A stretch of 21,642 bases of DNA from an uncultured Eubacteriales bacterium (GTDB lineage: Bacteria; Bacillota; Clostridia; Lachnospirales; CAG-274), in the NCBI GenBank assembly GCA_902496345.1, contig CABVAP010000027.1, positions 1-21,642 on the forward strand, in the 5' to 3' direction. The translations under genes were made by a program, and so were the position numbers. Position 1 is the stretch's first letter, and every line of letters starts with the position of its first letter. Of this stretch, positions 13,508 to 21,642 are shown piece by piece. Under the pieces are notes generated by a model. That model made no database searches. It saw nothing but the letters and a program-made list of their open reading frames with translations, and was not told the origin of the DNA.

Positions 13508-15241
13508 ATGGACTATAAAGAAGTATATAAACAATGGGTCAACGATGAATATTTTGATGAGAAAACAAGAGCTGAACTTAAAGCAATCGAAGGCAATGAC
13601 AAAGAAATTCAAGAACGTTTTTATAAAAATCTTGAATTTGGTACAGGTGGACTTAGAGGTATAATCGGTGCTGGAACAAACAGAATGAATATCTATACTG
13701 TTAGCAAAGCAACCCAAGGTTTTGCAAATTACATAAAAAAACAGGGCGAATCTGCTGTTAAAAAAGGTGTTGCAATAGCTTATGACTCAAGAAGAATGTC
13801 ACCAGAGTTTGCTGAAACTGCTGCCCTTGTATTAAACGGAAACGGAATTAAAACTTATCTTTTCGAGTCTTTACGCCCTACACCTGTTCTTTCTTTTTCA
13901 GTTAGACATTTAGGTTGTACTGGTGGTATCGTTGTAACTGCAAGCCACAACCCACCGGAATATAACGGATATAAAGTTTATTGGGAAGACGGTGGACAAG
14001 TTCCTTTCCCTAGAGATATGGCAATTATCGATGAAGTTTCTGCTATATCTGATTTTAAAGAAATTAAAAAAGCTGACAAAAACCAAGCTATAAAAGACGG
14101 ATTATTTAATATTGTTGGTAAAGAAGTTGATGACGCTTACGTTAAAAATGTTGAAGCACAACTTATAAATCCGGATTTGATTAAGAGTGCGTCTGACCTT
14201 AAAATCGTGTACACTCCTTTACACGGAACAGGAAATATCCCAGTTAGACGTGTACTTAAAGAAGTTGGCTTTGAAAATGTAAACGTTGTTCCTGAACAAG
14301 AACTTCCAGACTCTGAATTTTCAACAGTTGGCTACCCTAACCCAGAAGACCCAAAAGCTTTTACACTTGCTATGAAACTTGCTGATGAAATAGGTGCTGA
14401 TATAGTTGTCGGAACTGACCCAGATGCCGATAGAGTTGGTGCTGTTGTTAAAAATAAAGACGGCGAATATGTAATTTTAACTGGTAATATGACAGGTGTG
14501 CTTTTAACTGAATACATCTTGTCTAGTAAAAAAGAAGCTGGCACTCTTCCTAAAAATGGTGCAGTTGTTTCAACAATCGTTTCAACTGACCTTACAAAAG
14601 CCATTGCAAAAAATTACAATGTTGCATATTTTGACGTTCTTACTGGATTTAAATATATCGGTGAAAAAATCAAAGAATTTGAAAAAGATAACAGCTATAC
14701 ATATCTTTTCGGATTTGAAGAAAGCTACGGTTGTCTTGCCGGAACTTATGCAAGAGATAAAGACGCTGTCGTTGCAACAATGCTTATTTGTGAACTTGCA
14801 GCATACTATAAATCAAAAGGAATGTCACTTTATGAGGGACTTCAAGAAGTTTATAAAAAATATGGTTTCTATAAAGAAACTATTAAATCAATAACTTTAA
14901 AAGGTATTGAGGGTATCGAAAATATGAAAAAAATTATGGATACTTTCAGAACAAACAGCCCTGCCGAATTTGGTGGTTCAAAAGTTGTTGAAACAAGAGA
15001 TTATAATGCTGGAACTTTCAAAAACCTTGTTACAGGCGAAACTGGTAAAGTTAATCTTCCTAAGTCAAATGTACTTTACTACATACTTGAAAATGGAACT
15101 TGGTTCTGTGTACGACCATCAGGAACTGAGCCAAAAATCAAAATTTACTTTGGTTCAAAAGGCGAAACAATGGAAGTTGCCGAAAAGAACATCGAAAACG
15201 CTCTTGAAAGCGTTATGAAAATTGTAGATAGCGTACTTTAA
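13508..15241 (+). CDS. pgcA: Alpha-D-phosphoglucomutase / phosphomannomutase
   Basis: Interconverts hexose 1- and 6-phosphates, feeding UDP-glucose and glycogen or envelope synthesis and glycolysis. All four functional loops of the alpha-phosphohexomutases are visible: TASHNP (144-149, phosphoserine S146), the Mg loop DPDADR (304-309), the sugar-specificity loop GFEESYG (402-408) and the phosphate-binding RPSGTEPK (536-543). The 577-residue length matches Bacillus PgcA. GAGAGGAA (13493-13500) precedes ATG at 13508. A promoter lies at 13395-13423 and a structured terminator at 15280-15349. Substrate preference (glucose versus mannose) cannot be settled from the sequence. Confidence 0.95.
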   Translation: MDYKEVYKQWVNDEYFDEKTRAELKAIEGNDKEIQERFYKNLEFGTGGLRGIIGAGTNRMNIYTVSKATQGFANYIKKQGESAVKKGVAIAYDSRRMSPEFAETAALVLNGNGIKTYLFESLRPTPVLSFSVRHLGCTGGIVVTASHNPPEYNGYKVYWEDGGQVPFPRDMAIIDEVSAISDFKEIKKADKNQAIKDGLFNIVGKEVDDAYVKNVEAQLINPDLIKSASDLKIVYTPLHGTGNIPVRRVLKEVGFENVNVVPEQELPDSEFSTVGYPNPEDPKAFTLAMKLADEIGADIVVGTDPDADRVGAVVKNKDGEYVILTGNMTGVLLTEYILSSKKEAGTLPKNGAVVSTIVSTDLTKAIAKNYNVAYFDVLTGFKYIGEKIKEFEKDNSYTYLFGFEESYGCLAGTYARDKDAVVATMLICELAAYYKSKGMSLYEGLQEVYKKYGFYKETIKSITLKGIEGIENMKKIMDTFRTNSPAEFGGSKVVETRDYNAGTFKNLVTGETGKVNLPKSNVLYYILENGTWFCVRPSGTEPKIKIYFGSKGETMEVAEKNIENALESVMKIVDSVL

Positions 15242-15279
15242 TTTTAATATTAAATAAAAAGAATTATAAGACGATAATA

Positions 15280-15349
15280 AAGATAAAAGGAATATTAAAG
15301 TTGGCATAACCTAGCCACCCAAAACTTATGTTCCTTTTATCTTATTTTA
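15280..15349 (+). terminator. Branched or extended hairpin terminator after phosphoglucomutase
   Basis: AAGATAAAAGGAA (15280-15292) pairs perfectly with TTCCTTTTATCTT (15331-15343), followed by ATTTTAA. Inside are further pairs: AAGTT with AACTT (15323-15327), and TGGC with GCCA. A 13-bp base with a structured 38-base interior is longer than a simple terminator, and a small structured RNA is possible. GATAAAAGGA recurs just before the next gene as its ribosome site region. Confidence 0.6.
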
Positions 15350-15389
15350 ACTAAATTTCCTTGAACGAGGGGATAAAAGGAGTTTTTTT

Positions 15390-16247
15390 ATGAAAGTAAT
15401 TATAACAGGAAAAACAAGCTATATAGGCACTCACCTATGCGAATTTTTTGAGCTAAAAGGATATTCGGTGAAGATGGTTTCCTTGCGTGATGGTTTAGAT
15501 AAGGTTGATTTTTCTGGATATGATGTTGTTGTACATTGTTCTGCAATAGTACATAAAGATGAACGAGAGTACAAAAATGATTATGAAAAAATAAATCATA
15601 AACTTGCTGTTGACACAGCTAAAAAGGCGAGAGATGAAAGGGTTTCACAGTTTATATTTTTAAGCAGTATGAGCGTGTATGGGACAGGCTGTTCAAAGAT
15701 AACAAAAGAAACCGAGCCAAAGCCAAATTCACTCTATGGCAAAACAAAGCTTGAGGCAGAAAAAGAGATATTGGAGCTTAATAGCGATTTATTTACAGTT
15801 ACGGTCATAAGACCACCTATGGTATATGGCAAAGGCTGTATAGGTAACTATATGAAGTTACGAGATTTTATAAAAAAACACAAAGTATTTCCAAAGGTAA
15901 ACAACAAAAAAAGTTTTATAAACATAAAAAATCTATCATTTTTCATATATTCAATAATAGAAAGACAAAAGAGTGGCATTTTTATGCCAATGGACGAAGA
16001 ATATGTTTCAACAACGCATTTAGCTGAGAACATAGCAAAAGCACACAACAAAAAATTAAGACTATCAAAGTTTATGGGTATTTTAATAAGCTTAGTCAAT
16101 GCCGTAGGTTTAAACAAAACGGTAAAAAAAGCTTTTGGTTCTCTATATTATGACGAAAGTTGTGCAACAAAAGTCGGTTACGTTTCCTTTGAAAAGGGTA
16201 TAAAAGAAACCGAGTCCACAAAGTCTACAAAAAAACAAACACCTTGA
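15390..16247 (+). CDS. NAD-dependent epimerase/dehydratase family protein
   Basis: Extended short-chain dehydrogenase of 285 residues, likely acting on a nucleotide sugar such as UDP-hexose. It has an N-terminal Rossmann fold with a nucleotide motif TGKTSYIG (6-13, middle glycine replaced by serine, as in other TGxTSFIG proteins). VVVHCSAIVHKDE (47-59) follows, then the catalytic SSMSVYG (92-98) and YGKTK (Y116, K120), then VIRPPMVYGKG (139-149). The C-terminal substrate domain is shorter than in GalE (about 330 residues), and the end is basic and Thr/Ser-rich. AGGAG (15378-15382) precedes ATG. Its stop codon lies inside the stem of its terminator. Position next to a sugar-phosphate mutase suits polysaccharide precursor synthesis. 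The exact substrate is unknown. Confidence 0.9.
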   Translation: MKVIITGKTSYIGTHLCEFFELKGYSVKMVSLRDGLDKVDFSGYDVVVHCSAIVHKDEREYKNDYEKINHKLAVDTAKKARDERVSQFIFLSSMSVYGTGCSKITKETEPKPNSLYGKTKLEAEKEILELNSDLFTVTVIRPPMVYGKGCIGNYMKLRDFIKKHKVFPKVNNKKSFINIKNLSFFIYSIIERQKSGIFMPMDEEYVSTTHLAENIAKAHNKKLRLSKFMGILISLVNAVGLNKTVKKAFGSLYYDESCATKVGYVSFEKGIKETESTKSTKKQTP

Positions 16248-16274
16248 GGTACTACCTCAGGGTGTTATTTTTTT
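16238..16274 (+). terminator. Rho-independent terminator overlapping the epimerase stop codon
   Basis: AACACCTTGAGGT (16238-16250) pairs with ACCTCAGGGTGTT (16254-16266) with one G-T pair around a 3-base loop, followed by A and seven T. The gene's last codons and TGA (16245-16247) form the left arm, so there is no 3' untranslated spacer. Confidence 0.9.
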
Positions 16275-16512
16275 AATTAAAAGACTTATACGTATCACAA
16301 AAAAAATCCAGACGTATTTATCCGGCTTTTACGTAGCAAAAGTGCTGACCTTACAGGGTGTTAGAGCAACCCCCAAGGTCTTTAAAACATTTTAAGAACA
16401 TTTATAAAAGTTTGCCCCTTTTTCAATACAAAAAGGGGACAAAACAAATAAATTTCCAACAAAATCAATTAGAGTTCTAAAAAATATTTTTTAATCTTTT
16501 ATACAAATTCTT
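16275..16512. other. Intergenic region between convergent genes, two hairpins
   Basis: GACCTT (16347-16352) pairs with AAGGTC (16375-16380), with an inner GGGTG/CACCC-like pairing. Further right, CCCCTTTTT (16415-16423) and AAAAAGGGG (16430-16438) form a perfect 9-bp stem around CAATAC. The second lies about 75 bases after the rhamnogalacturonan lyase stop on the minus strand and probably helps end its transcript, although the T-tract there is weak. I see no gene here. Confidence 0.55.
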
Positions 16513-19500
16513 TTAATAGTTTCCCACAAAAGCTTTTGCACCGTAAAGAGGTTGCATATTTTCAAGGCTATCCCAAATAAACAACTTCAATGTAACATTT
16601 TCCTTACCACTTGTGTTTAAATTAAAATCACAGTAGTTATCACCAGTAGCTATATCTTTTTCGCTGTATGCCTTGTCAACTACAGCACCATTTGAATCAT
16701 ATAATATAGCACATATAACACCATTTGTAGCATCTGAGCTGTTTGTAACTTTTGCTTTAAAAGTCAACTTACCATTTTCCAAGCTAGGAGTACCCTCAAC
16801 GCTTGCTTTTATAGGATATTGGTCTATTACTGTACCCTCAAATGGTCCAGCTACAGCCTCGTTACTGTCTGCTTTCAAGTTTGATACAGTTACTGCAACG
16901 TTATATTTATAATCGCCAGCTATAACATCGTCAAAAACTACAGGAATAACATCTGAATCCTTTTGATATGCAACTTTTCCTGTCTGTGGGTCAACAAGTG
17001 CAACTTTGTATGTAACAGGCAAATCTCCGTCATAAGGCTTATCAAAGTTTACAGAAAGTCTGTTTTTACCAGAGTTCACTTTTATTGTATCAGCGTTTAC
17101 TTCTGATGGTTCATATCCATATCTTGTATATGACACATCTTTAAGTGTTGGTTTCCATTGAACTTTTCCAGTACTGCTGTTTGAATTTGAAACAAATCGC
17201 AATGTTTTAAATCCACCGTTTATCGGAACATCTGTGTATCTATAGCCTGCACCCTCTGCATTTAAAATATCAAATGTTGCTGTATTATTATCAAAATTAA
17301 AGTTTACAGTTACGTTCCAAGTTGTAGCACTTCTTGCAGTTATGCCGTTAGAATCGCTAAATGTACCAACTGCATTAGCTGCCGTGTTGATGTTAGATTT
17401 TTCTTTTGAAGCTCCTGTGTAGAATTGAGCTTCTTGAGCTTTTGCCGCATATTTTTGAGAGAATGCAAGAGATGTGTGTTCTTTAGCGTTATGACCATCA
17501 TAGTCAGCATCTAAGAACTGAATTTCATAATCATACTCTCTGTCTGTCCAGCCCCATTCGCCAGCGTCGCTCTTTGTTCCACCAGTTGAGAAAGTAAATT
17601 TAAGTGTAGCCTCTCCTGTTTCAAAAGAAGGGAACTCACCAAAGAACTCTCGACCACCGTCATTGCTGTTCTGGTTGAATGTCCATTGACCTTTTGCGTA
17701 AGAAAGGTCAGCACCGTCTTTTCCATTATATTTAAAGAAATCCCCTGTTTCATCATTTTCAGAATTATATAATTCAACAAGACCACTTCTTATTACGTTT
17801 ACGCTATAATTTTTTATTTCAGTATCTTTATATTTACATATAACTTTGTAAGTAGCTTTTACAGCATTTTCTGTAACATTTAAAACTCCGTTTTCGTCTA
17901 TAGAAACACCTTTTTCAGCAGAAACAGTTGTTCCGTCATCATTTTGAAGTTCGTAAGAAATTTCATTTTTAGGAATATCAATGCTATAGCCTTTTACACC
18001 TGTAACAAATTTAAAGTTTTCAGGTGAAAGGTCAGTTTGAGAAGGCAAGTTAGCAACGATATTATCTTTATTTTTCCAACTAATATCGTTTGGTCCACCA
18101 ACCTGATAAACTCTAAAATTAGAAATACTTAAATTTGCATTTCCACTACCTGTGCCACGGTTAAATGTAAATTTGTCTATACTTTGTGTACTAACGTCAG
18201 ATATATTTCTAAGTCCGGCTATTTCAAATTTATCTTGAACAACTTCACCTGTTGCTAAATCTCCAACAGTTAAATACATTTTTGTTCCGTCACACTCTAA
18301 AATATATCTGTACATTTTATTTTCAGTGATGTTACCAACAGCTTTATAGTTGCTGCCACCGGCAAAATATGCAAACTGAGGAGCTTTTTGACCATTTAAT
18401 CTAATACCGATTGTTGGGCCTGTTAATTTTCCACTGTAAGGGGTAATACCATATACAGCACCACCTGCTGATGTATCAGTAGGGTTATATGCCATATCAA
18501 ACTCTGTTATAAAATTAGAAGTTCCCTCTGGAAGATTTATTGTAATAGTGTTATCACCGATTGCATAAGTTCCACATTTAACACCGTTGTTTGTTCCATA
18601 AGTTGCCTCGCCTGTTGCTTTAAAGCCGTGTTTTGTAGAATTTGGATTAAATCCGTCTTTTGCAAAGTTTGTTCTAAAATATTCTTTACCAAAAGGTTTT
18701 TGAATATTTTTCTTGTCAAACACAAGTTTAATTTCAATATCATCAGTTAATTTATCAAAAGTTGTATCATCTGATAAGTTTGGATTGTATTCATATACTA
18801 CGTTGTTGCTGTCAACAATATCTTCTTTGTATTGTTCATCAAGTGTAAATGCTGAATTAATTGCAACTGGTTCAAGAGTTGAACTAGGTTGAATTTTTGT
18901 ACCGTTTTCAGTTAAATAAGAAACAGTAATATCGCATTTTGTCTTTATACTCATATTGTCTATTGTGATATTTTTTGTTTTTTCATCTGTAGTTATGGTG
19001 AAATCACCTTTTACAGATTCATAACCAGAGCATTTTATAGTATATTTATATTCACCGGCTAAAATAGGAGTTTCGGCAACACCGTCTTTATCTGTGATAA
19101 TAACGGCACCGTTATCAAGTTCTATTTTTGCCCCCTCAACGGCTGTATTTCCGTCTGTTGTAACTTTGAACGAAACAATGTTGTTGTAAGCTGTTTTAAT
19201 GTTTGGCTGTGCATATTCTGTTTTGTCTGGTCCTATGTAGTAGCTTGGGTGAGGTGGTTGGTTATATCCAACGTTTTGCCAAGCGATAGCACATCTATAT
19301 TGACTATCGTGCATAAATGTAGTCAACTTATAATCTGTTGGCGTAATTGATGTAAACACTCTTAAAGCAGAGTTATCAGATTTTCTCATAACATATTCTT
19401 CTCGCCAATCGCCAAATAAGTCAGCCTGTAAACAAGGGTTGTTTTTAGTTGTATTGTTTACTGATACAGGGTTATTGTTAGATATTGTCCATAATCTGTC

Positions 19501-21147
19501 AAGTCCTGTATTATCGTTCCATTTTAAAATTCTGTCACCGTCAGCAAGTTCACGATATAAATCTCCGTCCCAATATATAGCAAAGTTTGGAGAACAGTTT
19601 GAGTTACCACCAAATTTAACTTCGTTTCCGTTTATATCATAAGCAAAATATTTTTTCTTTGGGTTTCCGTCAGAGCCGAGGTCATCTTCGTCATACCAAA
19701 TTCCTTGACTACTCCAAGCAAGTACGCCATATTTTGGACTCATATTTGCTATTACACCACGACCGGTATCATCGCTTGCGTATTTTTTCCATAAAACTGT
19801 ACCGTCTGCTTTTCTAAAGCCAGTACCACAGTTTGGAGCGTCTTCCTGTACGTTAAAGATTTCTTGTTCACCGTCATTATTAAAATCAGATACGTGGAGG
19901 GCATCACCGTGACCCCAGCCTGTTGCGTGAAGAAAACTTCCATCATCATCAAGTGCAGCAGAGCCATATATTATTTCGTCACGTCCGTCATTGTCTAAGT
20001 CAGCAACAGAAAGCTGGTGGTGACCTTGTCCAAAGAATTTATCGCTTTTGTTGTCACCTGTATCATAAGCCCAACGTTCAGTTAAATTTTTTCCGTCCCA
20101 GTCGTAAGCAGTTACGGCAGACCTTGCATAGTATCCTCTACACATCAAAAGACTTGGGTGAACTCCGTCAAGGTAAGCAACACCAGCTAGAAATCTGTCA
20201 ACACGGTTTCCTTGACTTGCACTTTTGTCGCCCCAGAATTTTTCATCTGTTCTGTTAGGTTTGTAGTTTATTGTTTGCATAGCAGAACCAGTTTGACCGT
20301 CAAATATAGTCAAATATTCAGGTCCGTCTAAAATAAAGCCTTTAGAGTCTATATAGCTTTTAGAGTTATCAGCGTTTTTAATTTCAGAAGAAACACCAGC
20401 CTCTGTTACATATTTACCCTGTCCGTCTTTTGAGCCAGGGGCAGTTTTCATAGCAACTTCGGCCTTTCCGTCACCGTCAAAATCATATACCATATACTGT
20501 GTATAGTGGGCACCGGCACGGATATTTCTACCTAAATCTATTCTCCATAAAAGAGTTCCGTCCATTTTATATGCGTCAATATAGACATTTCCTGTCACAC
20601 CAGATTGAGAGTTATCTTTTGCGTTATCAGGGTTCCATTTTAAAACAATTTCATATTCTCCGTCACAATCGAGGTCACCGACAGAGGCATCATTTGCGTC
20701 ATAATAGCTACAGTTATTAGGTTTTGGTGCTGTTATAGGAATATCCATATAAGCATAAGGCGAATTTTTCCAGCTACTATCACGATGTCCTTCAAGTATA
20801 GTAACATCGTTTGAACGTGCCTGCTCTACGCCATTTATAACAGCAGATATTTGATATTTGTTAGAACTGTTTCCACCTATATGTGTATAGTTTGTGTTGT
20901 CAAGTTCTTCAACGATTTTTTCATTGTTACAGTAAATATTAAACTTTGTATCCATAGGCTCTGTACCTAAAAGACGCCAGCTTAAATATATATTTCCGTC
21001 TATAGATGCTCCAATAGCCCCTCTTGTCAAATATTCCATTTGCCTTGCAGAGCCTGTAGATGTTTCGTCTGAGGCAAAAGTAGCAGAGGTTTGAAGACCC
21101 AATAGCATAGAAATAACTAATATACTACTTATTAATTTCCTTAACAT
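16513..21147 (-). CDS. Secreted multimodular rhamnogalacturonan lyase (PL11, YesW-like)
   Basis: Cleaves the rhamnose-galacturonate backbone of rhamnogalacturonan I by beta-elimination outside the cell. The start MLRKLISSILVISMLLGLQT at 21147 begins a clean signal peptide (1-25) and has GAAAGG 9 bases upstream; the frame extends to 21225 without a ribosome site. The PL11 beta-propeller spans about 33-655: MEYLTRGAIGA, VGDLDCDGEYEIVLKW, the Ca-binding YDFDGDGKAEVAMKTAPGS (221-239), GHHQLSVADLDNDGRDEI, GWGHGDALHVSDFNNDGEQE and LFGDWREE. Then come a carboxypeptidase-regulatory-like module (about 658-730), a MucBP-like segment (about 735-812), a LamG-like module (about 818-1016), an Ig-like segment (about 1020-1118), a beta-sandwich (about 1122-1342) and a fibronectin-like module (about 1345-1442). 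The last domain contains KLFIWDSLENMQPL. No dockerin, SLH or LPxTG is seen. Non-catalytic boundaries are estimates. Confidence 0.93.
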   Translation of the reverse strand: MLRKLISSILVISMLLGLQTSATFASDETSTGSARQMEYLTRGAIGASIDGNIYLSWRLLGTEPMDTKFNIYCNNEKIVEELDNTNYTHIGGNSSNKYQISAVINGVEQARSNDVTILEGHRDSSWKNSPYAYMDIPITAPKPNNCSYYDANDASVGDLDCDGEYEIVLKWNPDNAKDNSQSGVTGNVYIDAYKMDGTLLWRIDLGRNIRAGAHYTQYMVYDFDGDGKAEVAMKTAPGSKDGQGKYVTEAGVSSEIKNADNSKSYIDSKGFILDGPEYLTIFDGQTGSAMQTINYKPNRTDEKFWGDKSASQGNRVDRFLAGVAYLDGVHPSLLMCRGYYARSAVTAYDWDGKNLTERWAYDTGDNKSDKFFGQGHHQLSVADLDNDGRDEIIYGSAALDDDGSFLHATGWGHGDALHVSDFNNDGEQEIFNVQEDAPNCGTGFRKADGTVLWKKYASDDTGRGVIANMSPKYGVLAWSSQGIWYDEDDLGSDGNPKKKYFAYDINGNEVKFGGNSNCSPNFAIYWDGDLYRELADGDRILKWNDNTGLDRLWTISNNNPVSVNNTTKNNPCLQADLFGDWREEYVMRKSDNSALRVFTSITPTDYKLTTFMHDSQYRCAIAWQNVGYNQPPHPSYYIGPDKTEYAQPNIKTAYNNIVSFKVTTDGNTAVEGAKIELDNGAVIITDKDGVAETPILAGEYKYTIKCSGYESVKGDFTITTDEKTKNITIDNMSIKTKCDITVSYLTENGTKIQPSSTLEPVAINSAFTLDEQYKEDIVDSNNVVYEYNPNLSDDTTFDKLTDDIEIKLVFDKKNIQKPFGKEYFRTNFAKDGFNPNSTKHGFKATGEATYGTNNGVKCGTYAIGDNTITINLPEGTSNFITEFDMAYNPTDTSAGGAVYGITPYSGKLTGPTIGIRLNGQKAPQFAYFAGGSNYKAVGNITENKMYRYILECDGTKMYLTVGDLATGEVVQDKFEIAGLRNISDVSTQSIDKFTFNRGTGSGNANLSISNFRVYQVGGPNDISWKNKDNIVANLPSQTDLSPENFKFVTGVKGYSIDIPKNEISYELQNDDGTTVSAEKGVSIDENGVLNVTENAVKATYKVICKYKDTEIKNYSVNVIRSGLVELYNSENDETGDFFKYNGKDGADLSYAKGQWTFNQNSNDGGREFFGEFPSFETGEATLKFTFSTGGTKSDAGEWGWTDREYDYEIQFLDADYDGHNAKEHTSLAFSQKYAAKAQEAQFYTGASKEKSNINTAANAVGTFSDSNGITARSATTWNVTVNFNFDNNTATFDILNAEGAGYRYTDVPINGGFKTLRFVSNSNSSTGKVQWKPTLKDVSYTRYGYEPSEVNADTIKVNSGKNRLSVNFDKPYDGDLPVTYKVALVDPQTGKVAYQKDSDVIPVVFDDVIAGDYKYNVAVTVSNLKADSNEAVAGPFEGTVIDQYPIKASVEGTPSLENGKLTFKAKVTNSSDATNGVICAILYDSNGAVVDKAYSEKDIATGDNYCDFNLNTSGKENVTLKLFIWDSLENMQPLYGAKAFVGNY

Positions 21148-21304
21148 ACATACCAACCTTTCAAAATATAGTATAGGCAATTTAATGCCAAAATTTAAAA
21201 AGCGAGCAAAAGCATAAAATTTCACCCACCATATAAGACTTTAGAACAATACATTAAATACTCCACAACAAACCGTGTCATTCAAAGTCAATTTACACTA
21301 TTTG

Positions 21305-21333
21305 ATTATAGCACGTTTTTTATAATTTTTCAA
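21305..21333 (-). promoter_or_regulatory. SigmaA-type promoter of the rhamnogalacturonan lyase
   Basis: On the minus strand: TTGAAA (21328-21333), a 17-base spacer and TATAAT (21305-21310), with an extended TGCTATAAT. Predicted leader length is about 150 bases. The leader contains the small inverted repeat GGCA/TGCC near 21176-21189. None of the GGGCCACATT repeats seen before the esterase occur here. Confidence 0.7.
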
Positions 21334-21460
21334 TAAAAATTTAAACAAATCTCAAAAATAATTATATAATATGCTACATTACAACTTTTTCCACTTTAGC
21401 TATACCGAAAAATATCACAATTTTAAAACAAATTGGGGTTTGTCAAAACCTTTTAAAACC

Positions 21461-21622
21461 TTGAGACTCCGTCTCAAACTCTGCTAGCTTTTTGAAAAAA
21501 GCTAGGCAAAAACTTTTGCCGGAAACTATCGTTTCCTGATGCGTTTTCGCCTTATGTAAGCAAAAATAAATTTTTTGATAAATTTCATTTTGCCGAGAGA
21601 GTGAAAAAGGACGGCGAAGCCG
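21461..21622. repeat. Chain of consecutive small palindromes at the right edge
   Basis: Hairpins follow one another with little or no gap: TTGAGAC/GTCTCAA (21461-21477), CTAGCTTTTT/AAAAAGCTAG (21484-21505), GGCAAAA/TTTTGCC (21505-21520), GGAAAC/GTTTCC (21521-21536), GCG/CGC (21541-21550), then CGGC/GCCG (21612-21622). No credible gene or ribosome site is present in 21334-21642. The pattern suggests a modular palindromic repeat or the end of a structured transcript from outside the window. Confidence 0.6.
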
Positions 21623-21642
21623 ATACAAAGTTTAGGTCCAGC

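Noticed and set aside
21148..21225. N-terminal extension of the rhamnogalacturonan lyase by 26 residues
   Set aside because: No ribosome site for the upstream ATG, and the signal peptide begins exactly at the internal ATG at 21147 with GAAAGG upstream.
21443..21628. Minus-strand 61-codon open frame at the right edge
   Set aside because: It covers the hairpin chain, has no ribosome site, and its arms give paired, repeat-driven residues; not a credible gene.

Overview
The window is AT-rich DNA from an anaerobic, spore-forming, low-GC Clostridia-type Firmicute. The evidence is the conserved sporulation and division cluster hup-rqcP(yabO)-yabP-yabQ-divIC next to mazG, strong AGGAG-type ribosome binding sites, sigmaA-type promoters, and two very large secreted pectin-degrading enzymes. 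A plant-cell-wall degrader of a gut or rumen-like habitat fits. I cannot name the species from sequence alone.

Layout. (1) 1-338: the tail of a short repeat element and two hairpins. (2) 339-6389 (-): a 2016-residue multimodular secreted pectin methylesterase (CE8) with an N-terminal dockerin. (3) 6390-7217: an intergenic region with operator-like repeats, two direct copies of a 165-bp foldback (MITE-like) element and a good promoter between them. (4) 7218-8618 (+): asnS, followed by an overlooked 51-residue YtxH-like membrane protein (8741-8896). (5) 8940-12062 (-): a fragment of a GGDEF domain, then divIC, yabQ, yabP, rqcP, hup and mazG, listed by rising coordinate and transcribed right to left. 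A 163-bp imperfect palindrome lies between hup and mazG. (6) 12081-13256 (-): malic enzyme, 18 bp upstream of mazG and probably co-transcribed with it. (7) 13508-16247 (+): phosphoglucomutase/phosphomannomutase and an NAD-dependent sugar epimerase-like protein. (8) 16513-21147 (-): a 1544-residue secreted rhamnogalacturonan lyase (PL11). (9) 21148-21642: its promoter and a chain of consecutive small hairpins running to the window edge.

Function. The two outer genes act on different parts of pectin. The esterase removes methyl groups from homogalacturonan, and the lyase cuts the rhamnogalacturonan I backbone. The central block is housekeeping: tRNA charging, ribosome rescue, chromosome architecture, division, spore coat/cortex assembly, nucleotide house-cleaning, carbon and sugar-phosphate metabolism.

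I found no CRISPR array, no tRNA or rRNA gene, no prophage and no defence system. The least explained parts are non-coding: the 165-bp foldback family, including one copy predicted to lie inside the asnS leader; the hup-mazG palindrome; the hairpin chain at the right edge; and the repeat-rich region upstream of the esterase. An in-frame stop near the esterase C-terminus, followed by continued acidic coding-like sequence, also deserves a check.
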